Assembly (NCBI GenBank): GCA_022841245.1
Contig: JALHRW010000004.1
Coordinates: 1-60,017 of the forward strand
Source: Planctomycetota bacterium
Lineage (GTDB): Bacteria > Planctomycetota > UBA11346
Direction of reading: 5' to 3'
DNA length: 60,017 nt
Made by a program: the position numbers and the translations under genes. Of this stretch, positions 46,591 to 54,060 are shown piece after piece; the first letter of the stretch is position 1, and every line of letters begins with the position of its first letter. Under the pieces are notes generated by a model. It was not told the DNA's origin. It worked only from the letters and a program-made list of their open reading frames with translations, and searched no databases.

Positions 46591-47553
46591 ATGGACTACT
46601 CCGCCTTCGACAGCGATGCCACGATCAGCGAGTTCCTCGACGAGGCGCGCACCAACATGACGACGGTCAACCGCCGCCTGCTGGAAGCAGAGCGCGGTCC
46701 GCTGCAGACCGAGGCGGTCAACGAACTGTTCCGTGGTGCGCACTCGCTCAAGGGTCTGGCTGGCATGTTCAACCTGGCGCCGATCTGCCAGACCACCCAC
46801 GCGCTGGAAACCGTCTTCGATCGCATCCGCAAAGCGACGCTCACCTTCACTCCGGAAGTCATCGCCGCCTCATTCGAGGCGGTGGACCTGATCGGAGCAC
46901 TGCTCGACGATCTGGCCGAGAAGAGCGCTTCGGAGCGCGAGATCTCGACCACCGTGCAACGGCTGCAGGCGATCGTCCCGGCCAAGCCGGAACCGGTCCA
47001 AGCCAACCATCCGGCGTGGAGCGGCATCCCGGAGATGATGCTTCCGGTCTTCGAGGGTGTCGATCTGTCGGACCTGGTTGTGGAATCGGCCGGGAAGACG
47101 GTCTGGCTGCTGCGCCTGCCGGTCCAGGAACTGCTCGCCCGCCAGCGTGACCTGGTGCAGACTTGGCTGGAGCTGGAGCGGGTCCTGAGCATCGTCGCGG
47201 TCCGGCCCATCGGTTCTGGCGATCCCTCGCTCTGGGTCCCGCTCGATCGCTTTGACTGGCAGCTCGGCTTGGTCGTCATGACGACCGGCGACCTGCAGGA
47301 TCGCTTGGCCCCCCTGCTGCTTCCGCGCCACGACGGATGGAATCTCGATCTGACCAAGCGTACGGGCGAGCGTCGGATCTTCCTTCCAGCCCCATCGACG
47401 ATCCAGGCAGGAGGCAACCTGACTGTGAAAGAGGGCATGGAGCAGCATCTGCCCATCTGGTTGGCCGAGACCCAGGAGGAACTGGAAGGCCTGGATGAGG
47501 CGCTGTGGTCGAGCAGCACCACGACCGGGGCGATGCGGGACAGCTGGTTGTAG
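46591..47553 (+). CDS. CheA-type HPt protein, truncated
   Basis: The ORF has 320 residues. FRGAHSLKGLAGMFNLAPICQTTHALETVFDRIR is an N-terminal HPt domain of the CheA type, with His in GAHSLKG. A middle region of unknown fold follows, and a second HPt-like start (LPIWLAETQEELEGLDEALW) appears at the end. After about residue 305 (near 47505) the sequence is the reverse complement of a FecB-like gene, so the protein has lost its C-terminal part, including any kinase domains. The start is native, directly after the CheR fragment. Confidence 0.7.
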   Translation: MDYSAFDSDATISEFLDEARTNMTTVNRRLLEAERGPLQTEAVNELFRGAHSLKGLAGMFNLAPICQTTHALETVFDRIRKATLTFTPEVIAASFEAVDLIGALLDDLAEKSASEREISTTVQRLQAIVPAKPEPVQANHPAWSGIPEMMLPVFEGVDLSDLVVESAGKTVWLLRLPVQELLARQRDLVQTWLELERVLSIVAVRPIGSGDPSLWVPLDRFDWQLGLVVMTTGDLQDRLAPLLLPRHDGWNLDLTKRTGERRIFLPAPSTIQAGGNLTVKEGMEQHLPIWLAETQEELEGLDEALWSSSTTTGAMRDSWL

Positions 47554-48020
47554 GTCTGCAAGCTGCGGCTGCGGGTGATGATCAGGTCGGGATGGACGCC
47601 GATGACCGCCTCCATGTTCGGCATCTGGCCGCCGTGCACATTGGGGATCCAGGGAACCCCCTGCAGCGCCTCCGCGAGGTAGTCCGGGAAATTGCCGTCG
47701 CCGATCGCATGAGCCACCGGCATCACCCCGATCGAGAGCAGTTCGTCGGCCGCAGTCAGCGCACATATCCGCTGCGGATGGGCTGGGATGCGCGTCACCC
47801 CGGCCGCGTGGCGTACCACGCGGAAGCCCTCGCCCTCCTCCAGGACCTCGACCGGCCGCGCGCCGGCCCCGGGCGGGGTTTCGCCCGGGGTTCCACGTGG
47901 CCGGCTGACGCCCTCGCCATCGATGTGGCGGACCGACCCGAGGCCTGCCAGCAGCAGGAGGGTGAAGGCGATGGCCGCAGCCAGCGGATACCATCGGCTC
48001 GCGAGAGGTATCCAGCGCAC
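47506..48020 (-). pseudogene. FecB/BtuF-like periplasmic binding protein, 3' truncated
   Basis: The intact N-terminus has a membrane anchor or signal (PLAAAIAFTLLLLAGLG), then HPQRICALTAADELLSIGVMPVAHA and MEAVIGVHPDLIITRSRSLQTYNQLSRIAPVVVLLD. This is the N-lobe of siderophore, haem or cobalamin binding proteins. The C-lobe is missing beyond 47506, where CheA-type sequence begins on the other strand. It lies 7 bp after the TonB receptor gene and was probably its operon partner. Confidence 0.75.
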
Positions 48021-48027
48021 CAGGCGC

Positions 48028-50244
48028 TCAGAACTTCATCGACAGGCTCAGCTTCGCCGAGATTCCGACCGCGTCCGTCGACTCCTCGGTGGTCGTCGCC
48101 GTGGTGCGATGCTTGTCGATCGTCTCGTCCAGGAGGTTGTCGATGCTCAGGGCGACGGTGGCTTGCTTGGCGATGCGCTGCTCGGCCTTGGCGCTCAGAT
48201 ACCAGGTCGCATCCGTGATCGTCGTGTCGGTCGCGGAGGAGATCCGCTCGGACTCGCCCTGGTACTTGGCGCCCAGGCCGAAGCTTGTCCCGGTGCTCTC
48301 GATGTCGTAGTCGGCCCCGAAGCCGAACAGGACATTCGACTGCTCGCTGAGCTGCCGGGTGATGCCGGTCCGCGTCTCGGTGATCTCGGATTCGAGGAAG
48401 GTCTCGCTCGCCCAGATGGTCACAGCACACCATTCCTGATTCAGGTCACGCAACGACAATCGCTGATCGAATTCGATGCCTTGCACGAATCCATCGCCCA
48501 CATTGTCGTACTGCAAGACGTCCTTGCCGCCGCTATCCACACCCGTATCGACCACTTCGATGACGTTTTCCAGGTCTTTGCGGAATACCGTGGCGCCGAG
48601 CATCGTCCTGCCGACCCCGTATTCCAGGCCGGCTTCGTAATTCCATGCGGTCTCGGGAATCAGGTCCGGATTGCCGAGCGTGATGGTGGTGCTCCCCTCG
48701 TTCGATGTTGGCGCCATATCGCGGTAGCCCGGTCGGTTGATCGATCGCGCTGCCGACGCGCGCGCATTCAGACCATCTGCAATCTGGTACAGGACATGCA
48801 TCGACGGATTGAGGTCGGATGTGGTCGAAGAACCCGTCTGATCGTTGAAGGTAGATTCCGTATCGGTCGTGACGTATTCGTAGCGAGCCCCCAGCATCAC
48901 CGTGAGCTCCTTGGTCACCTCCATGGTGTCCTGGACGAAGGCGGCGGCGTAGTCCTCGCGCAGGATGAAGTTGTCCTCCCAGTTCGTGGTGTCAGTGACT
49001 ACGCCGGATGCACTGGTGTTCCACTTGTCGTAGTCGGAATCGAAATCCCGCTTCCGCACCTGGAATCCGCTTTTCAACTCATGGGAACAGAGCTGTTCGA
49101 ACCGGTAGATGGTCTTGGCACCGAATTGGCCGACCCAGTGGGTGATGCTGCGCTGGTTGCTCTCCGTCCTGATGAATACCTCGTTGGTGTAGACCTCCTT
49201 GTCGGTGTACTTCTCCTCGGTCGCGACGAAGTAGTGGGCATCCCAGCGCAGTTCCAAGCTATCGGTGAAGTGGTGCCTATGGTCGAGCGTTGTGCCATAG
49301 GTCTGCTGCGGCCGATCCAGGCTCGTGACCTCCCGCGACGTGGTTCCGCTCGAGTTGGTCGTGAGGGCATCCGTGGCGCGGACCTCGTTCTGGTAGAGAT
49401 ACATCGGCCGGATGCGGAATTCCCCATGATCGTAGAGGAACCCGAGATCGGTGACCAGATTGGCATTGTCCCAGTGCTTATCCTCCTCGCTGACCACATC
49501 CTTGGTGACCGCCCCCGCAGTATTCCTGGTGACCGTATCGACGTAGCTGACCACCGGAGTCCGATCGACGCTGCCATAGATGTTGAAGCCGAATCCTTCG
49601 CTGACCCTGGTTCCGGTTGCGACGGCCACGTTGTAGCCCTCGGCATCCTGATCGGAGTTGGACTCCGTGGTCATGCCGTAACCGACCTTGGCTTCGAGGT
49701 AGGTGTGATCGGGGATGGCGCGTGGCGTCAGCAGGATGCGGCCTGCGATGCCGTCGCTGTCATACTCCGGCGTCGGACTGCGCAGGATGACGATCGAACC
49801 GATCGACAACGGCGACACCTTGTTCAGGCGGAAGTCCCGGCCAGGACTGATGTCAGGCAGGGTGATGCCGCCGTATTCCATCCGCGTCCAGCCGTGCTTC
49901 AGGCCGCGGAGGCGGGTGTCCTTGTTCTCGCCCAGATGCTCATCACCTCCCGAGAACACGCCCGGCATACGATCGACGATGTCTCCCAATCTGTCGTTCC
50001 GGGTCCATTCGCTGAACTCTTCACGCGACACGCCCATCAGCGGGTTGGGGCTGCCCAATCGCACTGCGTCAAGGCCGGTAACGGATTCAGCAGCCTCGAT
50101 CGCTTCTGGTCCACGTTCACGAATGGTCTCCACCGTCAGCGTTTCGCCCTGGTGGGGCCGGGGAACCGCGTCTTCGGCGGCCAGCGTCGGAATGTTGACA
50201 GCGAGGAGCAGGAGAGTGACGGATATCCGGGTGTGTGTGGACAT
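48028..50244 (-). CDS. TonB-dependent outer-membrane receptor
   Basis: The protein has 738 residues with a signal peptide (MSTHTRISVTLLLLAVNIPTLAAED). The plug domain contains GDIVDRMPGVFSGGDEHLGENKDTRLRGLKHGWTRMEYGGITLPD, and a 22-strand-type barrel follows with NLVTDLGFLYDHG and NLLDETIDKH, ending in SAKLSLSMKF with terminal Phe. The sequence resembles catecholate-type receptors. The ATG at 50244 was chosen because the signal peptide starts there. It probably takes up an iron chelate or similar ligand, helped by the truncated binding protein downstream. Confidence 0.87.
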   Translation of the reverse strand: MSTHTRISVTLLLLAVNIPTLAAEDAVPRPHQGETLTVETIRERGPEAIEAAESVTGLDAVRLGSPNPLMGVSREEFSEWTRNDRLGDIVDRMPGVFSGGDEHLGENKDTRLRGLKHGWTRMEYGGITLPDISPGRDFRLNKVSPLSIGSIVILRSPTPEYDSDGIAGRILLTPRAIPDHTYLEAKVGYGMTTESNSDQDAEGYNVAVATGTRVSEGFGFNIYGSVDRTPVVSYVDTVTRNTAGAVTKDVVSEEDKHWDNANLVTDLGFLYDHGEFRIRPMYLYQNEVRATDALTTNSSGTTSREVTSLDRPQQTYGTTLDHRHHFTDSLELRWDAHYFVATEEKYTDKEVYTNEVFIRTESNQRSITHWVGQFGAKTIYRFEQLCSHELKSGFQVRKRDFDSDYDKWNTSASGVVTDTTNWEDNFILREDYAAAFVQDTMEVTKELTVMLGARYEYVTTDTESTFNDQTGSSTTSDLNPSMHVLYQIADGLNARASAARSINRPGYRDMAPTSNEGSTTITLGNPDLIPETAWNYEAGLEYGVGRTMLGATVFRKDLENVIEVVDTGVDSGGKDVLQYDNVGDGFVQGIEFDQRLSLRDLNQEWCAVTIWASETFLESEITETRTGITRQLSEQSNVLFGFGADYDIESTGTSFGLGAKYQGESERISSATDTTITDATWYLSAKAEQRIAKQATVALSIDNLLDETIDKHRTTATTTEESTDAVGISAKLSLSMKF

Positions 50245-50974
50245 TGGCTTGCGGCTCCTGCTCCGGGGTACGCTGGAGAACGCGCAGGTTAGTGGAGGCC
50301 AATGTCCTTCTAGCTGCCACCCGTGCACAAGTCATCGACATCGGCAGTCTGTCCGTGCCCGGACTACCGACATCGCCGTCACCTCGGTCCTGAAGCGAGC
50401 AAATCCATTCGGCCGGATAGATACATTGATCGCGCTTCATCACCGTTCGCGCGTGCACCGGCCCCATAGACACCTGTGCGCGGTGGGCGTTCTTCCCGAT
50501 GGCGAAGGGACCGATGGCACGTCCTACGGCTCAACCCCGGCATCGATCATCGGCGTCTGGCCGTCGTGGGCGTCGGTGTCGGCGGCTCGCCGACTCCAAT
50601 CGGCACGACTTGGCTGCCGTGGCCAAACGCATCTCATTTACCGACAACATATTGCGAACAGCCACTGCTCAGTCCGCAACTAGCATCCGATGGCGATTCT
50701 CGCTCAAGGCGCACGCAGAGCTCGAAAAGGCGCCGAAATCGCATCTCCGGGTCGAGGTTCGACTGGGAAGCGAGGCCGGCAATAGCGTGCAATGACAGGA
50801 CGCTCGTGATTCCGGCCACCGCAGGAGGCATCCATCCACCGCCGCATCCACCAGACTCGACGGCGCAAAGTTCGCTCTACCACATGCTGGCGATTGACAG
50901 ACGTCAGAGTCGTATGGTAGAGTGCCCGTGAACCCCTGCTGACGCCAAGCAGCCTTTCGCCGCTCTCGGAACCC
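50245..50974. other. 730-bp gap between TonB receptor and histidine kinase
   Basis: The gap holds the promoter regions of two divergent genes and a decayed L,D-transpeptidase piece at 50490-50625. No complete gene is recognised in it. An open frame near 50500-50795 has no family resemblance. Confidence 0.5.
50490..50625 (+). pseudogene. L,D-transpeptidase relic A
   Basis: The sequence LRLNPGIDHRRLAV followed by VGVGVGGSPTPIGTT matches two separate parts of the L,D-transpeptidase at 27512-28294 (LVRLNPGIDPRRLAV and VGIGAGGSPTPTGTT). At DNA level 38 of 44 positions agree over 50522-50565 against 27809-27852 by eye. The middle (about 35 residues) and small internal stretches are deleted. Confidence 0.7.
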
Positions 50975-52222
50975 ATGAGCAACCGAACCGGACCCATCAA
51001 CTTCCACAGTCTCTTCGAAGCCTGTCCGGGGCTCTACCTCGTTTTGCATCCAGACTTCACCATAGTCGGGGCAAGCAACGCCTACTTGAACGCAACGATG
51101 ACGCGCAGAGAGGACATCGTTGGGCGCGGCATATTCGATGTTTTTCCCGATAATCCCGCAGACGTCCACGCCAACGGGGCTTCAAACCTCCGCGCCTCGC
51201 TGGAGCGCGCGCTGCGCAGCCGTCGACCCGACACCATGCCAATCCAGCGCTACGACATACGCAGCGAAGACGGTCAGTTCGAAGAGCGCTTCTGGAGCCC
51301 CCTCAATACGCCTGTCCTCGACGAGCATGGCGACGTGCAACTCATCATCCATCGCGTCGAGGACGTCACCGCCTACATCCGTCTTCAGAACGCGGAGCGG
51401 ACGCAACAGGCGCAGATGGACGACCTGCGATCGCAGACCATTCGCATGGAGGCCGAGATATTCGCTCGATCCCAAGAGATTGCCCGCGTGAATAGCAGTC
51501 TCCGCCAGATGCACGCGTCGCTCGAGCGAGCACAAGCCGAAAAGGATCTGCTCACCGGTATGATCATTCATGACTTGCGCAATCCCCTGGCCGCATGCCT
51601 GGGCCACGTGGAAATGGCGATCGACAAGGCAGCAAGGACCGATTCGGGCCTGACACGGCACCTGGACGGAGCACGAAACGCCGGAGAATGCCTGCAAAAT
51701 ATGATCAATGGAATCATCGACATCATACGCATGGAAGACGGGAAGATGCCGGTAACGCTAGCCGACACCGATATCCATGCCATTATCGACGCCAAGACCG
51801 TCCAATATCAGGGCGCGGCCTCGAAATCAGGACTCACGCTGACACACGACACAGCAGCAACCACGCTTCATCACGTTACCGATGGAGCGCTGCTTGATCG
51901 GATAATCGACAATCTGATCACGAACGCGATCAAGCATACTCCATCTGGCGGAGCCGTGAGAATACGGAGCGCCCGATCACCATCTGACAACAACATCACC
52001 ATACAGATTATCGATACCGGAGAGGGCATTGCGCCCGCAAATCTTGGGAACCTATTTCAGAAATACGGTCGCGTCGAAGGACAAGCCATGGGCAGAAGCA
52101 ACGATACTGGCCTGGGCCTGGTGTTCTGCCGTATGGCCATTGAACTTCTTCACGGATCCATTGCAGTCGACAGCGCATTGGGGAAGGGGAGCACGTTCAC
52201 GATTACCCTGCCGGGAGCATAG
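50975..52222 (+). CDS. PAS-domain sensor histidine kinase
   Basis: The protein has 415 residues. An N-terminal PAS domain (FHSLFEACPGLYLVLHPDFTIVGASNAYLNAT) is followed by a coiled-coil linker (about 135-190). The HisKA box is MIIHDLRNPLAACLGHVEMAI with the phosphorylated His, and HATPase motifs are NLITNAIKHTPSGG, DTGEGIAP and DTGLGLVFCRMA. No membrane helix is visible, so it is cytoplasmic. No response regulator lies next to it; an orphan kinase is likely. Confidence 0.88.
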   Translation: MSNRTGPINFHSLFEACPGLYLVLHPDFTIVGASNAYLNATMTRREDIVGRGIFDVFPDNPADVHANGASNLRASLERALRSRRPDTMPIQRYDIRSEDGQFEERFWSPLNTPVLDEHGDVQLIIHRVEDVTAYIRLQNAERTQQAQMDDLRSQTIRMEAEIFARSQEIARVNSSLRQMHASLERAQAEKDLLTGMIIHDLRNPLAACLGHVEMAIDKAARTDSGLTRHLDGARNAGECLQNMINGIIDIIRMEDGKMPVTLADTDIHAIIDAKTVQYQGAASKSGLTLTHDTAATTLHHVTDGALLDRIIDNLITNAIKHTPSGGAVRIRSARSPSDNNITIQIIDTGEGIAPANLGNLFQKYGRVEGQAMGRSNDTGLGLVFCRMAIELLHGSIAVDSALGKGSTFTITLPGA

Positions 52223-52290
52223 GCAGTCGCCGCCGATGGACCATGAGCGACGTCAGCCATATGCACGGGGTAGGTAACGGAGCGGATCGC

Positions 52291-52430
52291 TTTCCAGGCA
52301 TCCGTTGAACCTTGCATGCTCCAGTCGGCCGAAAAACCATCGCCCACATGGCCGAACTGACAACCGAGATCGCCAATCGCACCAGGTCACGAGCTGCCAG
52401 GATGGATGATCCTGGACATTCCACACCTAT
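52291..52430. repeat. MITE-like element: IS left end (R2) plus right end (R1) without transposase
   Basis: Positions 52291-52334 match 54061-54104 just left of the transposase (TTTCCAG-CATCCGTTGAA...GCATG-TCC-GTCG-CCGAAA). Positions 52398-52430 match the right-hand R1 repeat (GATCCTGGACATTCCACACCTAT). The two ends are only ~65 bp apart. This is the layout expected of a non-autonomous deletion derivative of the nearby insertion sequence. Confidence 0.55.
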
Positions 52431-52468
52431 CCGTGAAAATCAGACATTTCTGCTTGTCAGGCAATCGC

Positions 52469-53092
52469 TTACGCAGACATCCAGCCTGGGCTTGGGGTGG
52501 ACAATCCTGGACGATCCTGACCATTCAAGGTCCGGTAGCTCATCGCCGTGTCGCCTCGCTCCGTGGTATCCGGCCGATCAAGTCGGCAAGGCCTGCCAGA
52601 CCAGGCACGACACCGGCCACCCACTGCGACCACGCACACCGGAACCCAGGCTTCGATCTCCTTCATCGGTCCCGGGAGTTGCTTCGACCACCATGACTTG
52701 GTTCCGAGCATGGACTTGAGGCGGGGAATGGCGACATTGAGGTTGACGTGGTCTGGCTTCTCAGATTCCAGCGTGCTGATCTCTTTGAGGATGTCGGCGT
52801 CTTCCCGATCCAGAAACCACTTCTTGTCCTGCCAGCCGTGTTCGGCCAGCACGGCATCTATGCGAGGATCGTTCGAGGATGAACGGCGAATCCCCACATC
52901 CCAACCCAGGACACCAGGTATGACCACCTCATCGCCGTCGTGGTGACCCTTGCCAAGAGCCCGTTCCCGGAGCTTCCAGACGGCATCGTTCCGCTTCTGA
53001 TCTGAATAATCGAAGAGCATGTCCAGGCCAATGGTCACCGTCTCGTTCAGAAAAACCGGCACGCCAATGTAGGTAAGCTTCTTTCTCGACAA
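52469..53092 (-). CDS. Uncharacterised protein, probably 3' truncated and frameshifted at the start
   Basis: The open frame has 207 residues from a TTG. The first ~145 residues read like a genuine soluble protein (YIGVPVFLNETVTIGLDMLFDYSDQKRNDAVWKLRERALG...DVGIRRSSSNDPRIDAVLAEHGWQDKKW). The tail after EIEAWVPVCVV is low-complexity and probably alien. A likely original start, MMTKFAAP, lies at 53117 in another frame, suggesting a one-base shift near 53090. The family is unknown. Confidence 0.4.
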   Translation of the reverse strand: MSRKKLTYIGVPVFLNETVTIGLDMLFDYSDQKRNDAVWKLRERALGKGHHDGDEVVIPGVLGWDVGIRRSSSNDPRIDAVLAEHGWQDKKWFLDREDADILKEISTLESEKPDHVNLNVAIPRLKSMLGTKSWWSKQLPGPMKEIEAWVPVCVVAVGGRCRAWSGRPCRLDRPDTTERGDTAMSYRTLNGQDRPGLSTPSPGWMSA

Positions 53093-53110
53093 AGGGCGCT
53101 GCGAACTTCG

Positions 53111-53224
53111 TCATCACTGACCGAACTCTACGCCCATCTGACGGCCTACGACGACGACATCGGTCGGCTCAACAACCCGACCCCGGTCGAGAAGTCCGCC
53201 CAGCCGGTCGAGAAACCGGCGTGA
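53111..53224 (+). pseudogene. Possible site-specific recombinase C-terminal tail
   Basis: A 37-codon stretch reads SSLTELYAHLTAYDDDIGRLNNP...EKPA and a stop. LYAH followed by an acidic tail resembles the C-terminal end of tyrosine recombinases or similar integrase genes. It lies 186 bp from a tRNA fragment, the place where an island integrase is expected. The piece is too short for a firm call. Confidence 0.3.
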
Positions 53225-53379
53225 CCCAGTGGCTTGAAGGCGGCGAGGGCTCCGAAAGGGGCCCCCGCCGGTCCTTCCTTTAGTTGTCACTGCCCTGCGG
53301 CGACTGCGCTAACACTGGATGAGTCAACATGAGCCAACGAGTGCTAGCGCTGTTGAGAACCGCGCTCACCTGCCTAACG

Positions 53380-53405
53380 AAAAACCCCGGCTTTCGCCGG
53401 GGTTT
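53380..53405 (-). terminator. Rho-independent terminator after the tRNA-Leu fragment
   Basis: A 7-bp GC stem (CCCCGGC/GCCGGGG) with loop TTTC is flanked by A's on one side and T's on the other, extending pairing to ten. Read on the minus strand it ends in a T-run, 5 bp beyond the tRNA CCA end. It is the natural terminator of the tRNA gene. Confidence 0.85.
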
Positions 53406-53409
53406 CGTC

Positions 53410-53464
53410 TGGTGCGCGGGGGGGGACTTGAACCCCCATGAGTTTTACCTCGCTAGCACCTCAA
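53410..53464 (-). tRNA. tRNA-Leu(GAG) 3' fragment (displaced attachment-site half)
   Basis: On the minus strand the sequence runs from an anticodon loop TTGAGGT (anticodon GAG) through stem GCTAG and a long variable arm. A perfect T-arm (GGGGG-TTCAAGT-CCCCC), acceptor CCCGCGC, discriminator A and encoded CCA follow. The long variable arm and GAG anticodon indicate Leu. The 5' half is missing: upstream of the loop neither the CTAGC stem nor D-arm nor acceptor is found. Such a 3' piece with its terminator is what remains when an element integrates into a tRNA gene. Confidence 0.8.
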
Positions 53465-53533
53465 AACCCAGGCCGAAGCTAATCGCAAGTGCTTTATCTG
53501 ATTGATTTTATGATCTAAATACACACGGCACTC

Positions 53534-53592
53534 GCTTGGACATTCGTGGACAAACTTGGCCAAGACTAGACATGCTTGGACAGTCGTGGACA
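53534..53592. repeat. 19-bp direct repeat near the tRNA fragment
   Basis: GCTTGGACATTCGTGGACA at 53534-53552 recurs at 53574-53592 with one mismatch, exactly 40 bp apart. It lies 70-128 bp inside the presumed island end. It may be an integrase arm-type site or part of another mobile end. Confidence 0.5.
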
Positions 53593-53621
53593 CAATCTCA
53601 CCCCCCTACGCGCGATTGTCT

Positions 53622-53680
53622 GCTCGCGGCGTCTCGATGTCCGCCTAACCAAGACGCGCCTACTTGTCTGGAGAGGAGGC
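53622..53680 (+). pseudogene. L,D-transpeptidase relic B
   Basis: The sequence RRLDVRLTKTRLLVWRG matches LRLDVRLAATRLLVWRG in the intact L,D-transpeptidase at 27.9 kb. This is exactly part of the middle section missing from relic A at 50.5 kb. No flanking homology was seen. Confidence 0.6.
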
Positions 53681-53709
53681 AGCGATCGGCGCCGTTTCGG
53701 CGAGCCAAA

Positions 53710-53988
53710 TCAGCCCGACACCGCTGGCACCCGATCGCTAGGCGCCTGCTCCGCCAGATCCGCCAGCGTCACCGCATGCCGCGTGGTCAAGCCGTCCACC
53801 ATGTCCAATAGATCGTCGATGACCTGGGCCCGGCCCTGTTCACGGAGTAAGTGGCGGAGTTGGTCGCGCCAGCCTTCGGCTTTCCGACAGGTCGGTGTGT
53901 CAGCAATGGATGCGATGTACAGCCGGGCAACGGCAGCCAGCAAGGGCTTGTCGGACTCAACGCGGTAGATGAAGGTTGTCGTGGACAC
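53710..53988 (-). CDS. Hypothetical 92-residue protein
   Basis: From a GTG the frame reads STTTFIYRVESDKPLLAAVARLYIASIADTPTCRKAEGWRDQLRHLLREQGRAQVIDDLLDMVDGL, which has the look of a real helical soluble protein. No family is recognised. The position is between the tRNA fragment and the insertion sequence. Confidence 0.4.
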   Translation of the reverse strand: MSTTTFIYRVESDKPLLAAVARLYIASIADTPTCRKAEGWRDQLRHLLREQGRAQVIDDLLDMVDGLTTRHAVTLADLAEQAPSDRVPAVSG

Positions 53989-54060
53989 GGTTGGCGTGGG
54001 ATTGGCGGAGGATCAAAGTACGCAGAGCGCTTCATACAATCCAGTCCAGATAGTGTCGGT

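Noticed and set aside
53536-53592. CRISPR-like repeat pair
   Set aside because: Only two units, the repeat is short and imperfect, and there is no cas gene in the window; direct repeats near an att site explain it better.
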